59,244 bases of DNA from an uncultured Eubacteriales bacterium (GCA_900542395.1 UQNM01000003.1:1-59244); one strand, 5' to 3'. Counted from the stretch's first letter, positions 1-9,244 are shown. The notes: generated by a model not told the origin, from the sequence alone. Translations and numbers: made by a program.

Positions 1-2
1 AG

Positions 3-380
3 CAGGTTGAAGGCATGCTCAAGACGCAGTTCCGCCCGGAGTTCCTCAACCGGCTGGATGAAATCGTATTCTATAAACCGCTGACGCGCAATGAAATTGA
101 TAAAATTGTCGATTTGCAGGTGGCTGATCTCAATCGCCGCCTGAGCGATAAGCAGCTGACCATGCGCCTCACCCCTGCCGCGCGCAGCTACATTGTGGCG
201 CAGGGCTACGATCCGATTTATGGCGCGCGTCCGCTCAAGCGCTTTATGCAGCGCTCGGTTGAAACGCTCATCGCGCGCAAGCTGATTGCCGAAGATGTGC
301 AGCCGCGCACCGATCTGCTGGTGGATTATGATGGCGATAAGCTGGTCATTGACGCCGAACTGGAATGTACGGTATCCTAA
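3..380 (+). CDS. clpB: ATP-dependent chaperone ClpB, C-terminal fragment
   Basis: The open frame enters from the left edge, so only the last ~125 residues are present. They match the end of the second AAA+ module and D2 C-terminal subdomain of ClpB/Hsp100 disaggregases: FRPEFLNRLDEIV near the edge, then YDPIYGARPLKRF, the sensor-2 region whose GAR arginine contacts nucleotide. ClpB works with DnaK to pull proteins out of aggregates. The internal ATG at 15 is not a start; the family needs about 700 more residues upstream. A strong terminator follows the stop. ClpC also has a GAR motif, but the tail after it is ClpB-like. Confidence 0.9.
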   Translation, partial: QVEGMLKTQFRPEFLNRLDEIVFYKPLTRNEIDKIVDLQVADLNRRLSDKQLTMRLTPAARSYIVAQGYDPIYGARPLKRFMQRSVETLIARKLIAEDVQPRTDLLVDYDGDKLVIDAELECTVS

Positions 381-390
381 AACCCAATCA

Positions 391-428
391 AAAAAGACGG
401 TTTTCCCGCGAGGAAAGCCGCCTTTTTT
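391..428 (+). terminator. Rho-independent terminator after clpB
   Basis: An 11-bp stem (GACGGTTTTCC / GGAAAGCCGCC, with G-U pairs) closes a CGCGA loop and is followed by six T. It begins about 15 bases after the clpB stop. An A-run on the other side gives it a partly bidirectional look. Confidence 0.85.
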
Positions 429-442
429 ACAATTAGGGAATT

Positions 443-492
443 GCGTAAATCGCCCGCGTGAGCAGGGTTTTGATGCTTTGTTCACGCGGGCG
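443..492 (-). repeat. Dispersed repeat with long hairpin, copy 1
   Basis: An 11-bp perfect inverted repeat (CGCCCGCGTGA at 451-461, TCACGCGGGCG at 482-492) encloses a ~20-base loop just after the stop of the TPR gene. About 45 bases of it resemble a second copy near 35530-35575, in the same orientation and also after a minus-strand gene. It may act as a 3' end hairpin, but it has no strong T-run. Confidence 0.55.
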
Positions 493-505
493 GAGATGAA
501 TGCCT

Positions 506-1201
506 TTACTTTGCGCCCAGCTCTGCGAGCTTTTCGTCGATCATTGCCGGAGTGGCGTAATTCAGCGGAGAGAAGAAACCGCTGCGCGCCGTTTGAAGCC
601 GCTCGACAGCTTTTTCCCGGTCGCCCGCCTCGATGTCATACAGCGAAAGAAAGTAATTCGTATCAATCGCCGTTGGTTTGAGCGCGATGGCCTTGTCAAA
701 ATACGTCTTGGCGGTTTCCTTATCGCCGACAAGGCGGTAGTAGGTCTGCCCCATGTTATCCAGAAATACCGGGTCTGCGTCGTCGTAATCCAGCGCCTCC
801 CGGTTAAAGGCGAGCGCCGCCTCCGCATCTCCCTGTTCCACCTTCAGATAACCGATGATGCTGTACATGGTTCCGTTTTTCAGGTGTCGGAATTCGTCTT
901 CCAGAATGTCCATCGCGCGGTCAAGATGCCCTTTTTGCGAAAGAATAATCGCGTAATTGACGTGGAGATCCGTCTTTTCCGCGGGGGTAAGCCCCGGAAG
1001 CGCTTCAATTTTTTTCAAAACCTCCAGCGCCCTGTCGAGACGCCCCATGCGAATCAGCAAAACGCTGTATCCGCGCAGCAGCCGCGGCTTGTCCATCCCT
1101 TTTTCATAGGCCTCGTTGTAAAGCTGCAAGGCCTTTTCATACTCGTTTTTCCCATGTGCGGCAAGCGCTTTGTTGCCGATCATATTGCCCATAAAGCTCA
1201 T
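506..1201 (-). CDS. Tetratricopeptide-repeat protein
   Basis: This 231-residue protein consists almost wholly of TPR-like helical hairpins. Recognisable units begin near residues 14 (ALAAHGKNEYEKALQLYNEA), 45, 78, 110 and 147, with the usual small/aromatic spacing. There is no signal peptide or membrane segment, so it should be a cytoplasmic scaffold. Its ATG overlaps the stop of mrfB by four bases (ATGA), implying translational coupling. MrfB itself ends in TPR-like helices, so the two could act together, but that is inference. No enzymatic motif is visible. Confidence 0.8.
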   Translation of the reverse strand: MSFMGNMIGNKALAAHGKNEYEKALQLYNEAYEKGMDKPRLLRGYSVLLIRMGRLDRALEVLKKIEALPGLTPAEKTDLHVNYAIILSQKGHLDRAMDILEDEFRHLKNGTMYSIIGYLKVEQGDAEAALAFNREALDYDDADPVFLDNMGQTYYRLVGDKETAKTYFDKAIALKPTAIDTNYFLSLYDIEAGDREKAVERLQTARSGFFSPLNYATPAMIDEKLAELGAK

Positions 1202-2370
1202 GGTTGGTTGCCTCCCTGTTGTGCCTTTTGTTTTCGTTTCAGCCGGTCGATGCGCTTAAAGATGGCGGCGGCAAGCTGCTCGTCTTCCCCGCCGAGCGGC
1301 GCGGTGTTGAGCGCGTATTGCAGCGCCGCGGCTGCACAACGCTGTGCCCTGCCGTAATCCCGGCGCACATGTTCGTAATATTTGGCCAGCTCGATATATG
1401 GCCACACGCCGCCTTCGCCCCGTGCGATCATATCCTTCCAGAGCGCGGCGGCTTCGTCCCACTCCCGTCCGCGCTTGTAGCTCGACGACAGATACAGATG
1501 CGCCTGCGGAGAAAGCGTGCTGTGTCCGAGAATTTTGAAGCACGCCCTTGCCTGCTGCGTGCGCCCGCCGCGCAAAAGCGTCTTTCCGACGCTGAGGATA
1601 TCCTGCTCGTGCTGAAGGGCTTCCGGCTTGCGATAGGCCGAGCAGATCACGGCCGTCAGTTCGGCCAGACTGCGCACGTCGTCGAAATTATGCCGAAGAA
1701 CGTCCTCCAGCAGCGCAAATTCTCCGGTTTTCAGATAGGTGAAATATCGTTCCGGCACCTGAGCGCCCGGCAGATCATCCTGTCTGGCCTTGCCGAGAAC
1801 GGCTTCTTCCAGCGCAGTCAGGCTGCATCGGCCAAGCCGCAGTTTATAGACGCGGCGCGCGGCATGCAGCAAATCGAGGTGCGGCATATCCGTTATATGC
1901 GCCCGAATGCGATTCATTACCATGCGCGATTCCAGCAGCGGCAGATCAAAGCTCTTTCCGTTAAACGTGACGAGCGTGTCCGCCCTTGCGACCAATGCGG
2001 CGATTTCGCGGAGGATATCCGCCTCCTGCGCGTAATTCCGCATGACGTATTGGCGAATGACCATGCCGCGCGGTTCGATCCATCCCACGCCGATTTCAAA
2101 GGCAACCGTTCCCGCGCCGCCGCTGAGCCCCGTCGTTTCCGTATCCAGAAACAGCAGCCGCTCCGCGCTCCAGCAATCCCCCTTAAAATACGGATCGCAG
2201 GCGCGAACGTCTTCAAGCGTAACCCGGTCGATATCCCCCAATGCGCCGCGCGGAACAACGCCCTCCCGGCAGAAAAAGCCTTCCGTCGGCTCGGGCGCGC
2301 GCGGCGGCTCCGCGCGTTTATTCTCGGTGCTTTTTGCGATATCCATCAGCCGCTGGCGCAAATCCCTCAT
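1198..2370 (-). CDS. mrfB: MrfB/YprB-type DEDD exonuclease with TPR-like C terminus
   Basis: A 390-residue ribonuclease-H-fold protein. The exonuclease I motif DTETTGL lies near residue 77, motif II near residue 140 (TFNGKSFDLPLLESR) and motif III is HNFDDVRSLAEL, supplying the acidic metal ligands. The C-terminal third is helical and TPR-like. In Bacillus subtilis the homologue YprB (MrfB) acts with helicase YprA (MrfA) in repair of mitomycin C lesions independently of UvrABC. I place the start at the ATG overlapping the mrfA stop (ATGA, 2367-2370); the frame is open further upstream, but only inside mrfA. The pairing strongly supports the assignment. Confidence 0.88.
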   Translation of the reverse strand: MRDLRQRLMDIAKSTENKRAEPPRAPEPTEGFFCREGVVPRGALGDIDRVTLEDVRACDPYFKGDCWSAERLLFLDTETTGLSGGAGTVAFEIGVGWIEPRGMVIRQYVMRNYAQEADILREIAALVARADTLVTFNGKSFDLPLLESRMVMNRIRAHITDMPHLDLLHAARRVYKLRLGRCSLTALEEAVLGKARQDDLPGAQVPERYFTYLKTGEFALLEDVLRHNFDDVRSLAELTAVICSAYRKPEALQHEQDILSVGKTLLRGGRTQQARACFKILGHSTLSPQAHLYLSSSYKRGREWDEAAALWKDMIARGEGGVWPYIELAKYYEHVRRDYGRAQRCAAAALQYALNTAPLGGEDEQLAAAIFKRIDRLKRKQKAQQGGNQP

Positions 2371-4637
2371 AGCGCCATCAGCCTTTCCGTCAGCAGAAGC
2401 GCCGTTTTTTTGCCGTGCTCGCCCACCTCGTTCATCGGCCCTGTGCAGGAGGGGCACCCCGCCTCGCAAGGGCAGCGCGCAATCAGATCATGGACGTCGC
2501 TGAAAATCAGCGCGCGCATGCCGAAAACACGTTCGCTCAGGCCGATACCGCCCGCGTAATTATCGAAGACAAGCAGCGTGGGCAGCTTGGTGAACGGGTC
2601 GCGCACCCGGTATTGCACACAAATGTCCCGCGGCGAACACATCAGGTACAGCGGAATGATCTGCCGGAGCGCATTGGCAATGCCGAGCATGCCGCCCTGC
2701 AAATCATCCATGGAAAGCCCCGACGTAACGCTTTCGTCCAGTGCCCACCAGCAGGCGTTGGTCGGCATTTCCAGCTCCGGCAGATCGACCGGGCCGAAGC
2801 CGAGCGTCTCCTGCGTGTCCAGCTTGAATTTCTTGAACATGGTCACCAGCCACGTGACCAGCACGTCGCCGAAGGCCAGCGAGCCATTTCCAAGCGGATG
2901 CTCCTTGAGCACGTCGAGCACCTTGACGCTCGTGTTCAAATCCGCATCCGTATAATAATCGACGTCAACGCTGCGCACATAGGCCTTTTTCTCGGTAAAA
3001 TCCAGCTTTTCAACCTGGTATTGCTGCCCTTCATGCATATAAATCGCGTGCTCATGCAGCAGCATCGGCACGGTGTAGCGATCCATTTCGCCGATCACAA
3101 CGCGGTGCTCCGGCCTTGTGATATCAATAATCAGAAAATTTTCGCTGGTGACGGAGCGAAGCGACAGATCCGCCGCCGGGAATTCCTCCGCCATCCAGTA
3201 ATACCGCCCGCCGGTCAGATTCAGAATGTGCTCCTCGCAGAGATAATCGAGAAGCTCGCGCGTCGATACGCCCTTCGCGTAGCTTTCACCCTCTTCAAAC
3301 GGAAGCTCATATGCCGCGCATTTGACGTGCCCCAGCAGCACATACAGATTATCCGGATGTACCAGCGCGTTTTCCGGTGAACGCGAAAAGAAATATTCCG
3401 GGTGATTGACGATGTACTGGTCAAGCGCCGAGGACGAGGCGACCATGATCGTCAACGCCGTATTTTTGCGCCGACCCGCGCGCCCCGCCTCCTGCCATGT
3501 GCTGGCAATCGACCCCGGATAGCCGCACAGCACACAGGCGTCCAGTTGGCCGATGTCAATACCCAGCTCCAGCGCGTTGGTGGAGACTACGGCGCGAATC
3601 TCGCCTTTGCGCAGGCCGCGCTCAATCTCCCGCCGCAGCGTAGGCAGATAGCCGCCCCGATAGCCCCGGACGCGCCCCGCGTTGCCGAACGGGTCTTTGA
3701 CCCTTTCCTTGAGGTGCCGCGTCAGCACCTCAACCGTCAGCCGCGATTTGCCGAAAACGATGGTCGAAATATCGTTATCCACCAGCATGGACGCGATGTG
3801 CAGCGTCTCCTGCAAAACGGATTTGCGGATGCCGAGCTGCTTGTTGACCACCGGCGGGTTATAGAAGACGATATGCTTTTCTCCGCTCGCCGCGCCGCTT
3901 TGGTCGATCACGTCAACCGGTCGGCCAATCAGCGTCGAGGCCAGCTCACCCGGATTGGCAATGGTCGCCGAACAGCAGATAAACTGCGGATTTGAGCCGT
4001 AAAATTTGCAAAGCCGCGTCAATCGGCGAATCACATTGGCCAGATTGGAGCCAAATACGCCGCGATAGGCATGGATTTCGTCGATGACGACGTATTGCAG
4101 GTTTTCAAACAGCTTGACCCACTTGGTATGATGCGGCAGAATACCGGAATGGAGCATGTCCGGGTTGGTTACGACGATATGCCCCGCCTGCCGCACCTGC
4201 CTGCGGGCGGCCGCCGGCGTGTCCCCGTCGTATGTAAAAGTTTTAACGTCAACGTCCATCGCTTCGATCAGCTCGTACAGCTCGGAAACCTGATCCGCCG
4301 ACAGTGCCTTTGTCGGAAAGAGATACAACGCTCTCGCGTCGCCGTTTTTCAAAATGGCGTTCAGCACCGGCAGATTGTAGCACATCGTTTTGCCGGAAGC
4401 CGTCGGCGTAACCACGCAGATATCCCTGCCCTCCGCCACGCGGTCAAATGCCTCGCGCTGATGCGTATAGAGCTGATGCACGCCCCTTGCGGCCAGCACC
4501 GGCGGCAGGCGGCCATCCAGCGCTTCGGGAAAAGGCGCAAAGCGCGCTTCTTTTGCCGGAAGGGTTTCCCAATGCGTGACATTTTCCATAAAGGAGGGCG
4601 TTCGTTTCAGGCGGTCAATCAGTTGTTCAAGATTCAT
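2367..4637 (-). CDS. mrfA: MrfA/YprA-type DEAD/DEAH-box helicase with DUF1998 domain
   Basis: A 756-residue superfamily 2 helicase. Visible motifs are the Q-region YTHQREAF, Walker A PTASGKT, Walker B DEIH with AYRGVFGSN, motif III SAT, and motif VI QEAGRAGRR. The C-terminal third has a winged-helix region and ends in the DUF1998-type cysteine cluster CPCEAGCPSCTGP, which binds zinc in characterised MrfA. This separates it from RecQ and Lhr helicases. It is a 3'-5' helicase in the MrfAB mitomycin-repair pathway. Its ATG (SD AAAGGAG) overlaps the end of the upstream membrane-protein gene by 11 bases, and mrfB follows with a 4-base overlap. Confidence 0.92.
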   Translation of the reverse strand: MNLEQLIDRLKRTPSFMENVTHWETLPAKEARFAPFPEALDGRLPPVLAARGVHQLYTHQREAFDRVAEGRDICVVTPTASGKTMCYNLPVLNAILKNGDARALYLFPTKALSADQVSELYELIEAMDVDVKTFTYDGDTPAAARRQVRQAGHIVVTNPDMLHSGILPHHTKWVKLFENLQYVVIDEIHAYRGVFGSNLANVIRRLTRLCKFYGSNPQFICCSATIANPGELASTLIGRPVDVIDQSGAASGEKHIVFYNPPVVNKQLGIRKSVLQETLHIASMLVDNDISTIVFGKSRLTVEVLTRHLKERVKDPFGNAGRVRGYRGGYLPTLRREIERGLRKGEIRAVVSTNALELGIDIGQLDACVLCGYPGSIASTWQEAGRAGRRKNTALTIMVASSSALDQYIVNHPEYFFSRSPENALVHPDNLYVLLGHVKCAAYELPFEEGESYAKGVSTRELLDYLCEEHILNLTGGRYYWMAEEFPAADLSLRSVTSENFLIIDITRPEHRVVIGEMDRYTVPMLLHEHAIYMHEGQQYQVEKLDFTEKKAYVRSVDVDYYTDADLNTSVKVLDVLKEHPLGNGSLAFGDVLVTWLVTMFKKFKLDTQETLGFGPVDLPELEMPTNACWWALDESVTSGLSMDDLQGGMLGIANALRQIIPLYLMCSPRDICVQYRVRDPFTKLPTLLVFDNYAGGIGLSERVFGMRALIFSDVHDLIARCPCEAGCPSCTGPMNEVGEHGKKTALLLTERLMAL

Positions 4638-6189
4638 GAACGGCTCCTTTCTTCAGCCGCCGCATGCGCGAGACGGCAAGCCCGCACAGCGGGAAATAGG
4701 TTGAAAGCAAAATCGGCTGGGCGACGTTGATCGCTATGACAATCAAATACCCTGCAAGCGCCGCAAAACAGCCGCAGAGAATCGGATCATCCCCCATGGC
4801 TTTGGCGCAGGTATACAGCATGGACACATAAAAGACCAGAAACGCCGACGCGCCGAACAGACCGCAGGTCAGAAGAAATTGCAGAATCTGGCAGTGCGCA
4901 TCCGTAAACACGCCGCCCGCCTGCGCAATCGCATCCGGGTCGTCAAAATAAGGCGTCAGAGCGGCAAGCGCCTGCCCAAGCCCTTTGCCAAGCAGCTTAT
5001 CGGCAAGTGAATAATCCGCAAACGCGCGAAGCGAGCGAATGTAGACAAAGCCGCGATAATTCCCCCACTGATCGTCAAACCGGAGGAAGGCGGATAATTC
5101 GCCCAGATCCGCTTCCGGTTTCACAACCGTGAACCAGACCGCGGCGCAGATGAAGCCGACAAGCATCACGGCCGCCACAATCAAAACGACGCGGCTTGCC
5201 GCTTTGCGGTTCGGCGCACGAACACCGCGGCGGCCAAGCCAAATAAACACAGCGGCTGTAACCACAAGGACGACCGGCAAAACGTGAACGGCGTGCGTCT
5301 TCATCAGGAGGCTCAACAGGCCGTCCATTTGGGGATGATAGGGATTCCTGTTCAAAACGGCCTGTGCCGCCGGAATGAGCGCCAGGCAGACCGCCAACAG
5401 GATGGCCGCACAGCCCATTCTCACCCAATTTCCGCACGAAAGCACCAGCATAGTCAGGCAGACCAGCAACATTCCCGCTGCCGCGCTGTCCGTTCGGGAC
5501 ACGAGCATCCCCAGAATCAGCAGAACCGCGCAGCCCGCCGCCGACAGGCGAAACGCCCTCTTTTTTGAAAAGAGCATGATGCCCGCCGCCATGCCGAACA
5601 TCATCAGCAGATATGTTCCGAAAAAATCCGCGTTTCCGATGGTGGAAAAGAAGGTGATTTTCAGCTTTCGTTTGATATTCTGATAAAACCCCAGCGGATC
5701 AATGCCCGCCGCGTTGAGAATCCCGAGTCCGGCGCAGATTGCCGCACACAGCAGCATGCAGGCCGCAAGCAAACGCCCGTCGATTTCGCCCAAGGCGACG
5801 ATGTAATATGCCGCGCAGAGGCAGAGCATCAGCCACAGCCCCAGATTTCGCCCGTTGGCCGCCTCCGTCACGTCCTCGTTAAAGCCCTGTCTCGCGCAGG
5901 CGATCACACAGGCCAAGAGAAACGCCGCCATACAGATATCCGGGGCAATCGGCTTTTCAAGGCGCTTTTTTTCGCCTGACAGACGGCTGACGCACAGCGA
6001 AACGGCCATCAGCGCCAGCAGCCAAGGCGTAGCCGTGCGAATGAGGCTCACCTTGCAGCGATTGATATTGAAAAAAGCGTCGTCAAAATACAGGGGAATC
6101 ACGCAAAGCATCAAAGCCGCGCAGCAAAACGAAGCGATTTCGGGCAAACGCAAAGCAATTTGGCGCAAAGCCGATTTTTGACGGGCCAT
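4627..6189 (-). CDS. O-antigen ligase-like (Wzy_C) polytopic membrane protein
   Basis: A ~520-residue protein with about a dozen hydrophobic segments. A long extracytoplasmic loop (from RFDDQWGNYRGFVYI) is followed by GKGLGQAL and TDAHCQILQFLLTCGLFG, the arrangement of WaaL/Wzy ligases and polymerases. Such proteins move undecaprenyl-linked glycans onto acceptors; the substrate cannot be told here and no other polysaccharide gene adjoins it. Two starts are possible: GTG at 6198, only 2 bases after AGGAGG, and ATG at 6189, 11 bases after it; I chose ATG. It is the first gene of the unit carrying mrfAB. Confidence 0.78.
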   Translation of the reverse strand: MARQKSALRQIALRLPEIASFCCAALMLCVIPLYFDDAFFNINRCKVSLIRTATPWLLALMAVSLCVSRLSGEKKRLEKPIAPDICMAAFLLACVIACARQGFNEDVTEAANGRNLGLWLMLCLCAAYYIVALGEIDGRLLAACMLLCAAICAGLGILNAAGIDPLGFYQNIKRKLKITFFSTIGNADFFGTYLLMMFGMAAGIMLFSKKRAFRLSAAGCAVLLILGMLVSRTDSAAAGMLLVCLTMLVLSCGNWVRMGCAAILLAVCLALIPAAQAVLNRNPYHPQMDGLLSLLMKTHAVHVLPVVLVVTAAVFIWLGRRGVRAPNRKAASRVVLIVAAVMLVGFICAAVWFTVVKPEADLGELSAFLRFDDQWGNYRGFVYIRSLRAFADYSLADKLLGKGLGQALAALTPYFDDPDAIAQAGGVFTDAHCQILQFLLTCGLFGASAFLVFYVSMLYTCAKAMGDDPILCGCFAALAGYLIVIAINVAQPILLSTYFPLCGLAVSRMRRLKKGAVHES

Positions 6190-6229
6190 CAGACGCACGA
6201 CCTCCTTTCCACGCTGTAAATGCTTCTCT

Positions 6230-6258
6230 ATTTTATAGCAGATTTACTATCGGCGCAA
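6230..6258 (-). promoter_or_regulatory. Probable sigma-A promoter for the ligase-mrfAB unit
   Basis: On the minus strand, TTGCGC (6258-6253) and TAAAAT (6235-6230) are separated by 17 bases, about 40 bases before the first start codon and downstream of the clpC terminator. The match is moderate. Confidence 0.5.
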
Positions 6259-6280
6259 GGGGCATTTTAACCGGGTATAA

Positions 6281-6321
6281 ATAAAGAAGGATCCCTCCCT
6301 CCGCGGAAAGAATCCCTCTTT
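6281..6321 (-). terminator. Rho-independent terminator after clpC
   Basis: Minus strand: AAAGAGGGATTC pairs with GGATCCTTCTTT (12 bp, two wobble pairs) across a ~15-base loop and runs into a T-rich tail. It lies directly after the clpC stop. Confidence 0.75.
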
Positions 6322-6326
6322 GGCGG

Positions 6327-8717
6327 TCAGGCCGGAGCCAAAGCCTCCTGCTCGCCCGTGACGGTGATTTTGTTTTTTTCAACGCTCAAACGCACCTCGT
6401 GCCCGGCTTTTCCGCGCAAAATCAACTCGCTGAGCGGATCTTCGACGAGTTCCGCAATGATGCGACGCAGATTTCGCGCGCCGCTCATGTCGTTTACGCC
6501 GCTTTGCGCAAGCAGCATCGCCACCTGCGGATCATAGTGCAGGCAGATTCCGCGGCTTTCCATTCTGGTCTTCACCTTTTCCAGCATCAGCGCGGCAATC
6601 CTCGCGCCGTCCTCCTGCGTCAGGCTGTTCATAACGATCATTTCGTCCACTCTGCCGAGAAATTCCGGCCTGAACGTCTGCTTGGCCTGCGCCATAATGG
6701 CGCGGCGATGGCTGAGCGCCGGCGCTGCATCCGTCTTTGAGCCGACAAAGCCGAGCCGTTTATCCATTTCGAAGGTCACGCCCGTGTTGGAGGTCATCAT
6801 AACGATGGTGTTTTTGAAATTGACCTTGCGCCCCACGCTGTCCGTCAGTTGGCCGTCGTCCAGAAGCTGCAGAAGCAGGCTGAAGATTTTCGGATGCGCT
6901 TTTTCAATTTCATCAAACAGCACCACGCTGTATGGACGCTTCAGCACCGCGTCCGTCAGCTGGCCGCCGTCGCCATAGCCGACATAACCGGGCGGCGAAC
7001 CGATCAGCCGGGAGGCGGTCGCTTCCTCGCTGTATTCGGACATATCAACGCGAATCAGCGCGTCCTCGCTGCCAAAGAGCGCTTCACTCAGCGCCTTGCA
7101 CAGTTCGGTTTTACCTACGCCGGATGGGCCGAGCAGCATGAACACGCCAAGCGGGCGCGTCGGGTCGCTCAAACCGGCGCGGGCGCGCCTCAGGGCTTTT
7201 GTAATCGCGGAAATGGCTTCATCCTGCCCAATAACGCGGTGGGAAAGACGATCCGCCAGGGTGAGAATATCCTGCTGATCGTCCGAACCGATGCGCTCCA
7301 CCGGAACGCCCGTCCACTGGGCGATCACCCGCGCGATTTCATCCTCCCGGATGACGGCTCCCGGCAGGCTGACGGCCTCGTTTTCAAGCGTTTCCTCCGC
7401 AACGCTCTGTTTCCAAAGCGTGACGTTGGCCATGGACGCCGCCTCATCGATCAGGTCGATGGCCTTATCCGGCATAAAGCGATCCGTCACATAGCGCGAG
7501 GACAGCTCGACAGCGGAAATCAAGGCCTCGTCGGAGATTTCAACATGGTGGAAATTTTCATATCGTTCGCGCAGGCCGCTGAGAATTTCGAGCGTCTGCG
7601 CTTTATTCGGCTCATGCACATCAATCCGCTGGAAACGGCGAGCCAGCGCCGCGTCCTTTTCGATGTATTTGCGGTATTCTTTGTACGTCGTCGCGCCGAT
7701 GACCCTCAGCGTGCCGCGCGCCAGCGCGGGCTTGAGAATATTGGCCGCGTCCAGAGAGCCTTCCGAGCTGCTGCCCGCGCCGATAAGCGTGTGCAGCTCG
7801 TCGATAAAGAGGATGACGTTGCCGCGCTCCTGTGCCGAAGAGACAACGCCCTTGATCCGTTCCTCAAACTCGCCGCGGAATTTGGTTCCGGCAACCAGAA
7901 GCGCCAGATCCAGCGCGTAAATCTGCGCGCCGAGCAAAGAGGGCGGCACGTCGCGGCTGGCGACGCGCATGGCCAGCCCTTCCGCCAATGCGGATTTGCC
8001 GACGCCCGGTTCGCCCAGAAGCAGCGGATTGTTCTTCATCTTTTTGCCGAGAATCTGAATCATGGCGTCAAGCTCCGCTTCCCGGCCGATCAACGGTTCG
8101 AGTTCGTGGCGGGCGGCCGCCTGCGTCAGGTTTCTCGCATAGGCTTCGAGCGGATCCTCTTCCGTTTTGCCGTCGCCGTTTTGCGCGGGCGCTTTCGCGC
8201 CCTGCTGCGCAAAGGCGGCTTCCTGCCGGGAAATCGGCTCGGACGAAGCGGCGATTCGCGTCGCCTGAAGCGGCCGCTCAATTTCGCCGACGGTGTTGAG
8301 AAGCACCGTGCGCATGGCGTCCACCGTCAGCCCGAGCGAATCCAGCACGATCAGCGCCGTGCAGCCGTCCTCATACAGAAGCTCCTGCCAGATATGCGCG
8401 ATGCCGGCGAGTATCTTTTTTTCTGGATTTGCATACGTAACCGCCCGCAGCAGCGCGCGCTGCGCATGCGGCGTCAGCCCCGTCACGCGGGAAAAGCCCA
8501 CTTCTCCCCGGCCGCAGCGGCGCAAAACTTCTTCTTCAATCTCCCCGGCTGTCAAATCGCCGAGGATGCAGCGGGTCAGCTCGTCGCCGACGCGGCACAG
8601 GCCGCAGAGCAAGTGTCCGCTGCCCATCTTCTCGTGCCCCATCGAGGCTGCGCTGATCTGCGCCTGAACCAAGGCTTTCATCGCGCCTTGGGTAAAAACA
8701 TTGGGAACATTCAACAA
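6327..8717 (-). CDS. clpC: Clp protease ATP-binding subunit ClpC, M-domain reduced
   Basis: A 796-residue Hsp100 with two AAA+ modules. A Clp_N repeat domain occupies ~1-150, Walker A1 GEPGVGKSA is at ~235, Walker B1 FIDELH at ~304 and Walker A2 GPSGVGKTE at ~530. KRLGF in the second module fits the ClpP-docking tripeptide, so it should unfold substrates for ClpP. From memory of B. subtilis ClpC, the stretch between the two Walker A sites is ~40 residues shorter, where the coiled-coil M-domain would be. The start is a TTG (TTG-TTG-AAT) nine bases after AAGGAGG. It follows ctsR by 31 bases and should share its CtsR-controlled promoter. Confidence 0.9.
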   Translation of the reverse strand: MLNVPNVFTQGAMKALVQAQISAASMGHEKMGSGHLLCGLCRVGDELTRCILGDLTAGEIEEEVLRRCGRGEVGFSRVTGLTPHAQRALLRAVTYANPEKKILAGIAHIWQELLYEDGCTALIVLDSLGLTVDAMRTVLLNTVGEIERPLQATRIAASSEPISRQEAAFAQQGAKAPAQNGDGKTEEDPLEAYARNLTQAAARHELEPLIGREAELDAMIQILGKKMKNNPLLLGEPGVGKSALAEGLAMRVASRDVPPSLLGAQIYALDLALLVAGTKFRGEFEERIKGVVSSAQERGNVILFIDELHTLIGAGSSSEGSLDAANILKPALARGTLRVIGATTYKEYRKYIEKDAALARRFQRIDVHEPNKAQTLEILSGLRERYENFHHVEISDEALISAVELSSRYVTDRFMPDKAIDLIDEAASMANVTLWKQSVAEETLENEAVSLPGAVIREDEIARVIAQWTGVPVERIGSDDQQDILTLADRLSHRVIGQDEAISAITKALRRARAGLSDPTRPLGVFMLLGPSGVGKTELCKALSEALFGSEDALIRVDMSEYSEEATASRLIGSPPGYVGYGDGGQLTDAVLKRPYSVVLFDEIEKAHPKIFSLLLQLLDDGQLTDSVGRKVNFKNTIVMMTSNTGVTFEMDKRLGFVGSKTDAAPALSHRRAIMAQAKQTFRPEFLGRVDEMIVMNSLTQEDGARIAALMLEKVKTRMESRGICLHYDPQVAMLLAQSGVNDMSGARNLRRIIAELVEDPLSELILRGKAGHEVRLSVEKNKITVTGEQEALAPA

Positions 8718-8748
8718 TTGGGTATACCTCCTTGCCCGCCCGCACGGG

Positions 8749-9228
8749 TCAGCCGTTCGGGCGACGCTTGGCCAAAGCGAGGATCATGCTGCGCAGCGTT
8801 CCCGCGCAAAGCGCGTCCTTCATGGTCAGCGGCAGCGGAACCGCCTGCGGCGAAAGCGCAGCCTTCATCAGCTTGGCTTCATCCGGCGAAACGATCTTCT
8901 CGCTTTCCAGATGATCGACGATTTTCATCGCGTCCGCCGAACTGATGGACATGCCGATGCGCTGGTAGAGCGATTGCAACAGCTCTTCCCTGCTGGTAGA
9001 CGCCAGCCGCATGATGCGGATATAGCCGCCGCCGCCGCGCCGGGATTCGATCACGTAACCATGGTCGGGCGTGAAGCGCGTGGCGAGCACGTAATTGATT
9101 TGGGACGGCGCACATTGGAAATGCTCGGCCAGCTCGTTTCTGCGAAGCTCGATGGCCTGCTGTTGATCCTGCTCATCCTCCATGAGCGCCTTGATAAAAT
9201 CTTCAATCGAATCGCTGAGTAATCTCAT
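8749..9228 (-). CDS. ctsR: Transcriptional repressor CtsR
   Basis: A 159-residue class III heat-shock repressor. The N-terminal winged-helix domain includes LAEHFQCAPSQINYVL and the wing RRGGGGYIRI, whose glycine-rich tetraloop reads DNA and senses heat in Bacillus/Geobacillus CtsR. The C-terminal helical domain mediates dimerisation. Start ATG at 9228 follows GAGGTG; an in-frame GTG nine bases earlier overlaps that SD and was rejected. It heads an operon with clpC and has a CtsR box at its own start site, implying autoregulation. The usual partner genes mcsA and mcsB do not lie between it and clpC. Confidence 0.95.
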   Translation of the reverse strand: MRLLSDSIEDFIKALMEDEQDQQQAIELRRNELAEHFQCAPSQINYVLATRFTPDHGYVIESRRGGGGYIRIMRLASTSREELLQSLYQRIGMSISSADAMKIVDHLESEKIVSPDEAKLMKAALSPQAVPLPLTMKDALCAGTLRSMILALAKRRPNG

Positions 9229-9244
9229 GCGGAACACCTCATCA

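Noticed and set aside
6849..8945. 698-codon open frame on the plus strand
   Set aside because: It is antisense to clpC and ctsR, both with clear motifs; arises from GC-rich codon use. No SD or family features.
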